From UBA11574 sp964591175 (GTDB lineage: Bacteria; Desulfobacterota; Desulfobacteria; Desulfobacterales; UBA11574), in NCBI GenBank assembly GCA_964591175.1, contig CAZQAF010000001.1:1-64000 (forward strand): 64,000 nt of DNA. Reading direction: 5' to 3'. The translations under genes and the position numbers were made by a program. Position 1 is the stretch's first letter. The number at the start of each line of letters is the position of its first letter. Shown here one piece after another: positions 1-9,065 of this stretch. Below the pieces are notes generated by a model. It did no database searches and was not told where the DNA came from. It saw nothing but the letters and a program-made list of their open reading frames with translations.

Positions 1-58
1 GGTTGACATCTTTCGGCGGTCCATGCTGCCTGACGGGGTGGGCGCGACGGTCGTTTGA
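1..58 (+). CDS. C-terminal tail of an unidentified protein (partial)
   Basis: One reading frame is open from the first bases of the window to a TGA at 56-58 and encodes about 18 residues ending in GVGATVV. Base composition falls sharply to AT-rich right after this stop, as expected where a gene ends and an intergenic region begins. Nothing in so short a tail identifies a family. The call rests only on the open frame and the change in composition, so it could be chance. Confidence 0.35.
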   Translation, partial: VDIFRRSMLPDGVGATVV

Positions 59-337
59 GGGTGAGAAATAGAAAGCGGATCGTTCTAAACTATTAATATA
101 AAAGCAGATTGAATCCTTTTCCAGACAATGATTTCCCTTGCTTCCCATTGGAATGTTGTTATTGGCATGTATTTTGCTAAAATATCGATAAGATAAGAAC
201 CATTTGTTATTTCAGCGCCGCAAGACCAATGGATATTGGGGATATTGTGAAAGCTTGAATTCAATTTGCTGTCTTAACAAATTCCATAACGAATCATAAC
301 GTTTTAAATGAAGTTCTTATCAACCAGGAGGGAAGCC
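59..337. other. AT-rich intergenic region before the response regulator
   Basis: About 280 bases without a credible ORF. The stretch from about 90 to 310 is rich in A and T and probably contains the promoter of the response regulator gene. I could not pick a -35/-10 pair with confidence, and no clear terminator hairpin follows the stop at 56-58. Confidence 0.4.
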
Positions 338-703
338 ATGGGATCAAAAATTTTAGTTGCTGACGACAGCCCGACGATACGCCACCTGATCATGAAGTTT
401 TTGGATGGAGAGGGCTATGAGATCGTGACAGCCTCGGATTCGGCGGACGTTGTCGATCTGATCGACGAAATCAATCCCGATCTCGTGATTTCGGATATAA
501 TGATGCCGGGCATGGACGGTTATACGTTCTTGCGTCATATCCGAAAAGATAAAACGCCGGCGTCTTTGCCGGTCATTATCATGTCGACCAAGGAAAGAGA
601 GGACATGGAAGACCTCTTTGTTTCCTACGGTATTACCGGATATCTTCAGAAACCTTTTGAGAAAGAACAACTGGTTTCATTGATTGAGAAGGCGCTGGCA
701 TAA
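338..703 (+). CDS. Stand-alone response regulator (CheY-like receiver)
   Basis: A 121-residue single-domain receiver. The acidic pocket is D9-D10, the phosphoacceptor is D53 in the stretch SDIMMPGMDG, S83/T84 occupy the conserved hydroxyl position and K105 lies in LQKPF, so every residue needed for phosphotransfer is present. No output domain follows. It therefore probably acts by protein contact, as CheY or Spo0F-type proteins do. The start at 338 is chosen over an ATG at 308 because GGAGGG lies just before it. No histidine kinase or chemotaxis gene is nearby, so its partner is unknown. The next gene is on the opposite strand. Confidence 0.9.
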   Translation: MGSKILVADDSPTIRHLIMKFLDGEGYEIVTASDSADVVDLIDEINPDLVISDIMMPGMDGYTFLRHIRKDKTPASLPVIIMSTKEREDMEDLFVSYGITGYLQKPFEKEQLVSLIEKALA

Positions 704-852
704 AAAGCGACATAACATTGTCGCCGAAGCTTCGCGGGCCTGACAACGGCGGAACACCTTCGCCCCCGGTCAGCTGTTCCCGGTGAAACAAAGATCCCGT
801 TACCCGCGGGGGATCCTGAGATCCATACCTTACGCTCTACCCCTTAACTTAT

Positions 853-1626
853 CTAATTCGCATCAAAAACCCGTTTCAACAATTCAGTGGTTCGTTTGGC
901 GGGATTCGCGCGGATCGCTGCTTCTTCCTTGGCCATGTAGTAGAAGATGCCGTCCATTCCTTTCTCAACGACATAATCCGTCAGATTGGCTTTCACGTCC
1001 GGGACAAAGGGAACGGATCGATACTGCTTCATCACATTATCATAAGCCTGAACCGCTCCCACTTCGGAAAGACTGCTGGTAACAACGGGTCTCATTTCTT
1101 TTGCAAGGGAAGGGGACATTTTGCTTCGAAAATATTGGGTGGCAGCATCTTCGGGCCCTTTATATATCTTTTTGACATCCTCAAAACTCATTTCAGATAT
1201 GGCCTGTGTAAAGAGCTTCTTTGCCTTTGGCGTGGCGACTTCCGCGGCCCGGTTGAGTTTCAGCTCGAGGTCTTTGAGCATGCCGGACATGCCCACTTTA
1301 TCCAGCACGGATTTTACGGTGTTTAATTGTTTCGGCAGCGGAATATGGACCGATGGATCCGTATTGAATCCGTTGACGCGGCCCAGCCGGGCAATCACGG
1401 ATGACGAGCCGACACGAAGCGCATCTTTAAGGCCGGCCCCGATTTCCGCAGCCGTGAGTCCGGATTTTTCACTGCTTCCGCCGTAGGTCTTAAGAAGATC
1501 TTTGCCTTTATCCAGCCAATTGCTCCCGGCTTCCGCAGCTCCGAACATTAAGGAAATCGCGATAAACAACATGCCGATAATCATAGTAAGTCGATGCTTT
1601 GAAAGCTTCAGTAACGTTGTGCACAT
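853..1626 (-). CDS. DUF4197 family exported protein
   Basis: About 257 residues with an N-terminal hydrophobic signal segment ending near AEAG, followed by a mostly helical domain (for example GLKDALRVG, then RAAEVATPKAKKLF, then GIFYYMAKEE) that I recognise as DUF4197. The function of this family is unknown; its members are predicted to be secreted to the periplasm. The start at 1626 is preferred because AAGGTGA sits five bases upstream; an ATG at 1641 would add five residues. The gene stands alone and converges on the response regulator gene. Confidence 0.8.
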   Translation of the reverse strand: MCTTLLKLSKHRLTMIIGMLFIAISLMFGAAEAGSNWLDKGKDLLKTYGGSSEKSGLTAAEIGAGLKDALRVGSSSVIARLGRVNGFNTDPSVHIPLPKQLNTVKSVLDKVGMSGMLKDLELKLNRAAEVATPKAKKLFTQAISEMSFEDVKKIYKGPEDAATQYFRSKMSPSLAKEMRPVVTSSLSEVGAVQAYDNVMKQYRSVPFVPDVKANLTDYVVEKGMDGIFYYMAKEEAAIRANPAKRTTELLKRVFDAN

Positions 1627-2021
1627 GATAATCACCTTCATGCTGTGATGGTTTGAAATATCGAGGGGTCGATCTACAGCATAACCAGCTATAGTAACGG
1701 CAGGTAAAGATTAAATGGGTCCTATAGTCGCTTTAAACAACACTATTAAACCCTAAAAAAAACCTTTTATGCAAGATAAAATCTTTTAAAATAATCTTTA
1801 GACTTAGAATTCATACAAAATCGATCGTCCACCTTGGTTCTTGCAAAACAAACCGGGTGCTTTGCACCCGGATGCAAGTTCAACGTCGAAAGCACTGACG
1901 TGCTTTTGCCTTTGTCCGCCATAAAGGGGCGGACAAATTCAAGCCACCCGCTTTGCGGGTGGTAGTTGACTCATCATAAGTTCGTGCTTATTATTTATAA
2001 ACTATTTTTTGGAGGTGTTTC
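1627..2021. other. Intergenic region between DUF4197 and the GAF-domain gene
   Basis: Nearly 400 bases without a gene. The left half is AT-rich and should hold the divergent promoter of the DUF4197 gene. The right half (1853-1962) is a tight series of four hairpins, described separately. The last 40 bases hold the ribosome binding site (GGAGGTG) of the GAF-domain gene. Confidence 0.6.
1853..1962. repeat. Array of four short hairpins, possible IS200/IS605-type relic
   Basis: Four perfect inverted repeats follow one another: CCGGGTGC-TTT-GCACCCGG (1853-1871), AAAGCAC-TGAC-GTGCTTT (1889-1906), TTTGTCCGCC with GGCGGACAAA (1911-1937) and CCACCCGC-TTT-GCGGGTGG (1944-1962). The last is flanked by TTCAAG before and TAGTTGAC after. 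This resembles the subterminal hairpins of IS200/IS605-family elements and of the non-autonomous palindromic elements derived from them. No transposase or TnpB reading frame is present, so at most this is a remnant or a small non-autonomous element. It could also be an unrelated structured RNA. Confidence 0.45.
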
Positions 2022-4379
2022 ATGGCAACCCTAAACAACCTTCAACCGTTTCGATCGGTTTTGAGTCTGACCCCGCTCATCGACTTCTGGAAAACCCACC
2101 TGACATCAAAATGCAGCCACATGGCCGATATGTTCGACGGAATTTATCGTCGCATCGAACAGACGCCGGTCCTCCAGGGGATCATCGAAGACCCAAAATT
2201 GCTGCTCGATCACCAAGACGATATCCTGATGCCGCTGATGAGCGTTATCTTCCCATATGCCGCATGGGAACATGAAATTGCCGGCGCATTGAAGCCCTTT
2301 GAAGATATTCCTTTTTACGGCACACCGGAATTTAATCGCCTGATGGTCGGCAGCGACGGTCATTTTCTGGGCCGATCCTTTGCCGAAACCGAACATGGCA
2401 GCCTGCTTTCCAGTTATATTTTAATCCTGAATAAGATTTACGGGATTGATCCGGAGCCGGACAAGTCTTTTGTGATGAAGATTCAGGATAAAAAGAGCGG
2501 CCTTTGGCGGTATTTTCGCATGATTCGGGATATCCAGTTCATTGACGTCGCATCATTGGGACAGCCGCCGGTATTGACGGCCGATCAGCGAAAAGCCATC
2601 CAGGAAAACATTACCGATCTTCACGTGCTGTCGGATCATATCCCGGCCGACAAATTCGAATTTCAAGGCTTTATGGTTTACCGGGCCCTCGAAGTGACCG
2701 AGTCCGAGGTGATATCCGAGCTGGGAAAAGACCTCATCGACCAGAAATCGATATTTTCGGCCGATGGGTTCGACAGGCTTCAACATCGTCTGCAGATGCT
2801 CTTCGGCCGGTCCGACATGGCCGCAGAAATTGCCGCCGTCCAGGGAGACCGGGTCATGGTCCTCAACACCCTGCGTTACAATGCCAAGTCGGAGCAAAAT
2901 TGTCTTTTCAGAAACTCCAGCCATGTCCCCATTGCAGAACTTAAAGGCTCGGTTTGGCTCCGGGCAGTAGAAAAGGGCGAGGCGATCCGCATTTCCGATT
3001 TGGGCGATAAAACCCCGATCTGCGCCGCGGAAAAAACGGTCCTCGAGGCCGGTTTCAGATCCATGATTATCGCGCCGCTGTACTACCGGGGAAAGATCAT
3101 CGGAACCTTTGAAATCATGAGTCCCCGCGCAGGTGACCTGACGCCCATGGATCTGGTCCTGGTCAACCAGGTGGCGCCGTTGTTTTCCATTTCTCTCAAA
3201 CGGGGTCTGGATGAGATGAACAATGAAATCCAGTCGATCATCAAGGAAAAATGCACGGCTGTTCATCCTTCGGTGGAATGGCGTTTCCGCCAGGCGGCGC
3301 TTGAACACATGGAACACCTGCATAACGGCGAATCATCGGAAATGGCGCCGATCATCTTTCCGAACGTGGTCCCCTTGTACGGCCAAGCGGACATCAGAGG
3401 TTCATCGGATGCCCGAAATCTAAGTATTCAAGCCGACCTGACGTCGCAGCTCAATCTGGCGCGGGAGGTTATCCGCTGGGCTCAGAAGGCCAAATCCTGG
3501 CCGCTTTTGGGCGAGTACCAATACCGCATCGAAAATCGGATCAGCAGTATTGCCCAAGGGATTTCTTCGGATGATGAAATTGCGGTGACGCAATTTTTAC
3601 GCAAGGATGTGGAGCCGGCTTTCGAAACCCTTGTGGGGCTCGGGCCCCGGGTGGTGAACGCCATCGAGCGGTACAACAGCGCCCTCGATCCTGAATTGGG
3701 CGTTGTCTATTATCAGCGTAAAGCCTATGAAGAGAGCTTTTCCCGATTGACCGAGAAGCTGTCGATGTACGTCGATCAACAGCAGGTCGAAGCACAGCGC
3801 ATTTTGCCCCATTATTTCGAGAAACGCAAAACCGACGGCATCGACTATATTGTCTACCTGGGGGCGTCCATGCGCGAAGACGGCGTTTTAAATCCGTTTT
3901 ACATCAAAAATCTGGGGCTCTGGCAATTGACGGCGGCCTGCGGAATGGCGCGGGAAGCCGGTCTTATCAAGCCTGACCTAAAGGTGCCGTTGGATGTCGC
4001 CCATCTCATCCTGTATAATAAAATGCCCCTGTCCATCCGTTTCCGCTACGATGAAAAGCGATTTGACGTGGACGGGGCCTACGATGTGCGCCACGAAATC
4101 ATCAAATCACGGTTGGACAAGGCCATGGTAAAGAACCGAAACGAACGCCTGACCCAGCCGGACCGGATCGCTGTTGTTTTCGGGCAGACCGGCGAGCGCA
4201 GTGAAATTGTAAAGCACATCGAATTTTTACAGGCGAAAAAGCATCTTCTAAACGACATGGAGTTTTTAGATTTGGAAGATTTGCCGGGTGTTCGAGGCCT
4301 CAAGGCCCTGCGTGTGGGCATCAACATGGAAGAAGAATCCCTGGCGCTTTTGAATATAAACATCAAAACAGCCGTTTGA
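2022..4379 (+). CDS. GAF domain-containing protein (large, cytoplasmic)
   Basis: A 785-residue protein with no signal peptide or membrane segment. The opening motif (LQPFRSVLSLTPLIDFWK) and a long N-terminal helical region precede a GAF-like domain at about residues 270-400, including APLYYRGKIIGTFEIMSP. The C-terminal half is long and unassigned. GAF domains bind small ligands or act as dimeric sensors. No catalytic output domain (kinase, cyclase, phosphodiesterase or HTH) is recognisable. The start is supported by GGAGGTGTTTC directly before the ATG. I recall similar full-length proteins in Bacteroidetes and Deltaproteobacteria, but their role is unknown to me. Confidence 0.7.
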   Translation: MATLNNLQPFRSVLSLTPLIDFWKTHLTSKCSHMADMFDGIYRRIEQTPVLQGIIEDPKLLLDHQDDILMPLMSVIFPYAAWEHEIAGALKPFEDIPFYGTPEFNRLMVGSDGHFLGRSFAETEHGSLLSSYILILNKIYGIDPEPDKSFVMKIQDKKSGLWRYFRMIRDIQFIDVASLGQPPVLTADQRKAIQENITDLHVLSDHIPADKFEFQGFMVYRALEVTESEVISELGKDLIDQKSIFSADGFDRLQHRLQMLFGRSDMAAEIAAVQGDRVMVLNTLRYNAKSEQNCLFRNSSHVPIAELKGSVWLRAVEKGEAIRISDLGDKTPICAAEKTVLEAGFRSMIIAPLYYRGKIIGTFEIMSPRAGDLTPMDLVLVNQVAPLFSISLKRGLDEMNNEIQSIIKEKCTAVHPSVEWRFRQAALEHMEHLHNGESSEMAPIIFPNVVPLYGQADIRGSSDARNLSIQADLTSQLNLAREVIRWAQKAKSWPLLGEYQYRIENRISSIAQGISSDDEIAVTQFLRKDVEPAFETLVGLGPRVVNAIERYNSALDPELGVVYYQRKAYEESFSRLTEKLSMYVDQQQVEAQRILPHYFEKRKTDGIDYIVYLGASMREDGVLNPFYIKNLGLWQLTAACGMAREAGLIKPDLKVPLDVAHLILYNKMPLSIRFRYDEKRFDVDGAYDVRHEIIKSRLDKAMVKNRNERLTQPDRIAVVFGQTGERSEIVKHIEFLQAKKHLLNDMEFLDLEDLPGVRGLKALRVGINMEEESLALLNINIKTAV

Positions 4380-4543
4380 AGTCCTTCCCCATGTCACCAA
4401 TATCCCCCTGACGCATTTATGGGGCGTTATACAAAAGGAATTGACCCCGTATGAAATATGGTTTACTCCAAAACCAGAAACAGCTTTTTCATAGGTGTTT
4501 ATGCTCAGCGGTATAACGTAAACAACACATTAACCGATATCCA

Positions 4544-6469
4544 GTGGCACATTTAACTTTTTCCAGTCCGGCATTGACCATCGCTTTAGGGTTGGCGGCA
4601 GGAATCCTTGCCCAGTCCGCGGCCTATCATCTGCGCATACCCGGAATCGTTCTTTTGCTCATCTTCGGCGTTCTTTTGGGACCGGATGTCAGCGGCGTTA
4701 TTCGCCCCGAAACCCTGGGGTCCGCCCTTGGCGTTATCACAGGATTTGCTGTGGCGGTCATCTTGTTCGAAGGCGGTCTGAACTTGAAAATTCAGCGCCT
4801 CAAGCGCGAGCGGCGCGCCATTCGACAGATGATTACCATCGGAGGGGCGGTGACCGTAGCCGGCGGTATGTTGACCGCACGATGGCTGTTTGGCTGGGAT
4901 TGGCGGATTTCCATATTATTCGGCACGTTGGTCATGGTGACCGGACCCACGGTCATCAATCCGCTTCTCAGACGGTTTAAAGTCAAACGGAACGTCAGTG
5001 TCGTTTTAGAAGCCGAAGGGGTGCTGCTCGACGCGGTGGGCGCCGTGGTGGCCACGGTCGCACTGGAAATAGCGCTCAGTCCCAAGGCCGGACCCATGGC
5101 CACGGCGGTTATGCTCGCCACCCGTCTCGGATTCGGCACGGTGTTTGGATTATTATGCGGTCTGCTGCTGGTTGCAGTGCTAAAGCGCCGCAACGTGGTT
5201 CCCGAAGGGATCGAGAACGTCTTCACGCTATGCCTGGTCCTGGCGATGTTTCAGGGCGCCAATGTCCTTTTTTCCGAAAGCGGGATCGTGGCGGTGACCG
5301 TGGCCGGTGTTGTTTTCGGAAATTTTCAAACGCGTATCCAGCGGGAAGTGGTTGAATTTAAGGAAGCGCTCACCGTGATGTTGATCGGCATGCTGTTCAT
5401 CCTGTTGGCTGCGGATGTCCGGCTGGACGAGGTCTATGCGCTGGGGATTCCCGGACTCATCACGGTTCTGGTTCTCATGTTTCTGGTCAGGCCGTTGAAT
5501 GTTATCGCCGGCACTTTTGGCACCAAACTCAACTGGCGGGAAAAATGTTTTATCGGTTGGATCGGACCCCGGGGAATCGTGGCCGCCGCCGTCGCCTCCC
5601 TGTTCGCCGTTCAGTTGAATACATACGGCATCGCCGGTGGCAACGAACTTCGGGCTTTGGTGTTTATGGTCATCACCGTAACGGTGCTTTCAGCCGGATT
5701 GACCGGCGGCCTGGTGGCTAAAATTCTGGATCTGCGCCGGCCCAGCGATTCGGGTTGGGTCATTTTGGGTGCCAACGAACTGGCACGGGCAACCGCCAAA
5801 ATCCTGCTTGAAAACAACGAGGAAGTGATTTGCATCGACGCAAATGCGGATGTATGCCAGGCTGCCGAACAGGACTGCACCCGGGTCATCTTCGGCAACG
5901 GACTGAACACCCATTATTTGTTAAGAGCGGAGATCGATACACGGGCCGGCGTCCTCGCCATCACCGGTAACGAAGAGGTGAATCTGCTGTTCATTCAGAA
6001 AGTCAGAGAGGAGGCCAGGCTTCGATATCTATTCATGGTGCTTCAATACCAATATGAAAGGATTACACCGGACATGGTCCATCAAACCGGATCCCAGGTG
6101 ATGTTCGGCAGTTCGCGTGACGTCGATTTCTGGTCTGTTCGTATTCGCAAAGGGATGGTCAATTTGGAACGATGGCAGGTCCAGGGGACACCCGCGGACG
6201 AAAAAAAAGAGACGGAAAATGCTCCCGGGGATCCGTTCCTTAAAGACAATTCCGGGATTCCTTTGGCAGTTCGGCGCAATGGCCGGCAATTTCCAATAGG
6301 GGATTCGACTCAATTTCGCAGTGGTGACGAGGTGTCCTATCTCGTATCTGTTGAAAAGACCGAAACAGCACATGAACATCTGCAAGGTCTGGGTTGGCAT
6401 CGAATGACTGCCGATGGGGATGATGCCTTCACGTTATCCTTATGTCCGTTGCCGCCGGATCTGAAATGA
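4544..6469 (+). CDS. CPA-family cation/proton antiporter with TrkA-N domain
   Basis: A 641-residue inner-membrane transporter. Residues 1 to about 385 form roughly a dozen hydrophobic segments typical of sodium or potassium/proton exchangers, with glycine-rich stretches such as GIVLLLIFGVLLGPD and the late motif GPRGIVAAAVASL seen in NhaP-type proteins. From about residue 400 a Rossmann fold begins (GWVILGANELARATAKIL), matching the TrkA-N (RCK) domain that binds NAD(H) or nucleotides and gates transport. A further cytoplasmic tail follows. The start is a GTG at 4544 with no strong ribosome binding site. It probably handles pH or salt homeostasis; the transported ion cannot be read from sequence alone. 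Confidence 0.85.
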   Translation: MAHLTFSSPALTIALGLAAGILAQSAAYHLRIPGIVLLLIFGVLLGPDVSGVIRPETLGSALGVITGFAVAVILFEGGLNLKIQRLKRERRAIRQMITIGGAVTVAGGMLTARWLFGWDWRISILFGTLVMVTGPTVINPLLRRFKVKRNVSVVLEAEGVLLDAVGAVVATVALEIALSPKAGPMATAVMLATRLGFGTVFGLLCGLLLVAVLKRRNVVPEGIENVFTLCLVLAMFQGANVLFSESGIVAVTVAGVVFGNFQTRIQREVVEFKEALTVMLIGMLFILLAADVRLDEVYALGIPGLITVLVLMFLVRPLNVIAGTFGTKLNWREKCFIGWIGPRGIVAAAVASLFAVQLNTYGIAGGNELRALVFMVITVTVLSAGLTGGLVAKILDLRRPSDSGWVILGANELARATAKILLENNEEVICIDANADVCQAAEQDCTRVIFGNGLNTHYLLRAEIDTRAGVLAITGNEEVNLLFIQKVREEARLRYLFMVLQYQYERITPDMVHQTGSQVMFGSSRDVDFWSVRIRKGMVNLERWQVQGTPADEKKETENAPGDPFLKDNSGIPLAVRRNGRQFPIGDSTQFRSGDEVSYLVSVEKTETAHEHLQGLGWHRMTADGDDAFTLSLCPLPPDLK

Positions 6470-6471
6470 GA

Positions 6472-7206
6472 TTATCTCCGGATAATGATTCGCCGAATCA
6501 TTACGATAAAATAGACGATCGAAAATAAATAGGCCGGCAGGAAAAGCCACCAGGCAAAAGGGTTGGGAATCCCTGTGCGTTTGATGTCACCGGGAATCTG
6601 AATGATATTCTTCCAATCCCAGCAAAATGCTGCGATCATAAGCAAACCGCACCCCAGTTCAACGGCCATATCGTACCATTTCAAGCGAATATCACATCCT
6701 TTTTTTTCATAATAAATCATCAGAGAGCCGCTCGCCGCCATTACCAGGGAAATCGCCAGCGGCGCAATGACCGGGCCCACCCAGGGCAGGGGTACGTAAA
6801 ACAAAAGATCCCATGTCATGAGGCTTCGGGGCCACCCCACCATGACATACAGCCAAAGGTAGTAGAATATATCCCATATCCCGAAAGCGATGATAAAAAA
6901 GCAAAACCTTTGAATTCTATTTTTTCCGGCCACCCAGCTCACAGCCACCAGCATAATCACCGTTGCAATTTCGCGGCCGAATTCGATTCTAACCAGGGGA
7001 TCGACAATATGTCTGCCGTCTTCCCACTTCACCAGCAGCGGAAATCTAAAGACCCCGTCAAAAAAAATATTACGAAGATATACGACGACGGCGCTTTCAA
7101 CCCACGCAAAGGCGATGGCAAAAACAACCACCCAAGCCCAGATCGTAAAGGCGCTTTTAAATTGATTTCCGAATTCGGCATTCAAATTGTCGTGATGTAT
7201 GGTCAT
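6472..7206 (-). CDS. Integral membrane protein of unknown function
   Basis: A 244-residue protein with about six hydrophobic segments, for example AWVVVFAIAFAWVESAVVVYL near the N-terminus and WWLFLPAYLFSIVYFIVMI near the end, followed by a basic tail (RRIIIRR). Tryptophans and aromatic residues are frequent. I do not recognise a family. Its stop lies two bases from the stop of the antiporter gene, so the two genes converge. A long palindrome 12 bases upstream of the start (7219-7247) may control it. Confidence 0.65.
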   Translation of the reverse strand: MTIHHDNLNAEFGNQFKSAFTIWAWVVVFAIAFAWVESAVVVYLRNIFFDGVFRFPLLVKWEDGRHIVDPLVRIEFGREIATVIMLVAVSWVAGKNRIQRFCFFIIAFGIWDIFYYLWLYVMVGWPRSLMTWDLLFYVPLPWVGPVIAPLAISLVMAASGSLMIYYEKKGCDIRLKWYDMAVELGCGLLMIAAFCWDWKNIIQIPGDIKRTGIPNPFAWWLFLPAYLFSIVYFIVMIRRIIIRR

Positions 7207-7648
7207 GGTTCAGTTCATTTATTTTATCAAATGTTTGTATAAAATAAAGTCAAATAAGGCAAAACAACCTCGTACAGGATTGAGAAAAGGGCGCTTTCCT
7301 GAATTTTCCTATAAATGGATACACTGCTCCTGAGCGTATCTATTTGCAGAAAAAATTGCCGCCTTAGTGGCCAAATATTGCCGCACTATCTGTGGTAAGG
7401 CAACGGGGTATTTAAGTTAACTATATGAAATATAACCAACTCATTATTTATTCAAAGTGAATAAATAATTTTGCATGACTTTTGCAATGATTCATTCGAA
7501 CACTGGATGATCGCACTTTGCACATCATTTATATTTGGAAACAACTGTAATGAAGCGATCAGTGATATTTTGAAGCCTGCTGAATTTCAACACCCGTGCA
7601 GGTAAATTCATGCTTTGAAATATTTTGCAATACATAATTTAAAACCAA
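7207..7648. other. Divergent AT-rich intergenic region
   Basis: About 440 bases between two divergently transcribed genes. The left edge holds the palindrome at 7219-7247. The rest is AT-rich with short runs resembling promoters in both directions. I see no tRNA, clear terminator or conserved RNA structure. Confidence 0.5.
7219..7247 (-). promoter_or_regulatory. Near-perfect palindrome before the membrane-protein gene, candidate operator
   Basis: TTATTTTAT (7219-7227) and ATAAAATAA (7239-7247) are exact reverse complements. The interior continues the symmetry (CAAA, then TG, then TTTG), with a single extra T. It ends about 12 bases from the ATG at 7206, where a bound repressor would block transcription or the RNA hairpin would affect initiation. 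No T-run makes it a terminator. The role is inferred from symmetry and position only. Confidence 0.45.
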
Positions 7649-8935
7649 ATGATGAGACAACGCTTCATCCGCATAACAGAGGTTTTTTTTGCGGTTCGTT
7701 TGCGTATGGTATGGCTTGTTCCTGTTTTCGTTAACCTGTGCTGGATTCCTTGCTTTCACTTCCCTCTCAACGCTGCCAAAGCAGCGGAACTTTCAATACA
7801 TCAGGGCCAGAAACAAACAACCCAAAAAAAATCACACATCCACCCAACGGATCTTTCCGTCAAAGATGCCGTGGAACAACCCCTGGTAGTTTATGACGGT
7901 CCGGGCGGTAAGCTGTTAAAATATAAAGTAAAGGCTGATATTCTGGAAACGTTCACGCCGGACATCGATATTTTTCAAAATAAAAGTTCCGAATCTGATG
8001 AAATCTTGTCTTCATCAAGATCAGGTTCCAATGAGCCTGCTAACCGGTTTGAGATTTTTCGTTTAGAGCAAAAGTTAAATGGCTTTAATTGCGGTTTGGA
8101 ATACCGCTATGTCGCGAAACATTTAAACTATTTTAACCGCTATAAAAACAAAACGGGGACGAAAACAAAAGTCGGTTTAAAAAACGACCAGGAGGGGGTG
8201 GAGATCTGGGGAGAAAAAAACATCGGGTCCATTGGCTTCAAAACTTTTTTCTCGAGGTTTTTGGACAATGTCGATCGCGATCCAACGCTCCCTCGAATGC
8301 TGATCCATAAATACGGCGTTGAAATGAAATACAAGATGCGGCCCTTGCCCATTTGGGTCTCTTTTTATCATTCCAGTCAGCAATCCGAGAATAATGTTGA
8401 GATGGGGAGTTCCGAATATCAAGGAAATCAGAAAGAAACCTATGGCGGTTCTTTGAAATACTATGGCGGCAAGCGCTTTGACATTACCGCTTCCTCAAGC
8501 TATTCTTTCAGCCGCGACCTGTGTCATCCCAACCAAGAAACCGTGAGCTTTCGGAACGGGATCAGATCCTCCATCCGCCCCGCGCCCCATCTCACCGTTA
8601 CCCCGGTGTTAAGTTTCGGTGAGCATCGATATCTTTGGTATGGAGAACATGAAATACATCCTTCTGCCGCGCTCTTTCTTACGTATCATCGAATTTTCGA
8701 TCTTATCAATCTGTCTTTTCATGGGAGATATTCGCAAACGAAAAATACCGACGAAAGTTTGGACAACGAGAGATTGACCGCATCCGTCGGTTTAACCTGG
8801 AACGATAAGCGTTTCTTTTCCCGAAAAGTCGGTTATTCTTTGAGCTTGGGATACAATCACTACCTTGATAATATCCAACCGGACAGCTCCTACAATTCTT
8901 TATATGCGTCATTCAAGCTCGAGTTCGAGCTGTAG
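7649..8935 (+). CDS. Predicted outer-membrane beta-barrel protein, orphan
   Basis: A 428-residue protein. A hydrophobic N-terminal segment (about residues 20-45) ends near NAAKAAEL and looks like an export signal. The mature part is rich in alternating polar and aromatic residues such as GGSLKYYGGKRFDITASSSY and FSLSLGYNHYLDNI-like strands, and it ends in FKLEFEL. This is the pattern of barrel strands, including the aromatic or hydrophobic C-terminal strand read by the BAM machinery. I recognise no named family. The ATG at 7649 lacks a good ribosome binding site, and an ATG at 7706 is an alternative start that keeps most of the signal. Confidence 0.6.
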   Translation: MMRQRFIRITEVFFAVRLRMVWLVPVFVNLCWIPCFHFPLNAAKAAELSIHQGQKQTTQKKSHIHPTDLSVKDAVEQPLVVYDGPGGKLLKYKVKADILETFTPDIDIFQNKSSESDEILSSSRSGSNEPANRFEIFRLEQKLNGFNCGLEYRYVAKHLNYFNRYKNKTGTKTKVGLKNDQEGVEIWGEKNIGSIGFKTFFSRFLDNVDRDPTLPRMLIHKYGVEMKYKMRPLPIWVSFYHSSQQSENNVEMGSSEYQGNQKETYGGSLKYYGGKRFDITASSSYSFSRDLCHPNQETVSFRNGIRSSIRPAPHLTVTPVLSFGEHRYLWYGEHEIHPSAALFLTYHRIFDLINLSFHGRYSQTKNTDESLDNERLTASVGLTWNDKRFFSRKVGYSLSLGYNHYLDNIQPDSSYNSLYASFKLEFEL

Positions 8936-9065
8936 TTGAATGGTCATATTTTTCCCAATCGTTCTCATCGTAAGACAGCTAAAACACATCGTGAATATAC
9001 TTAAAATCTTAACCCGAAAAGCGATTGTCAAGAGTCACGGGTGTAAAAAGCGGGAGAAATAACGC

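Noticed and set aside
1853..1962. A CRISPR array
   Set aside because: The hairpins have different sequences and there are no equal direct repeats with unique spacers.
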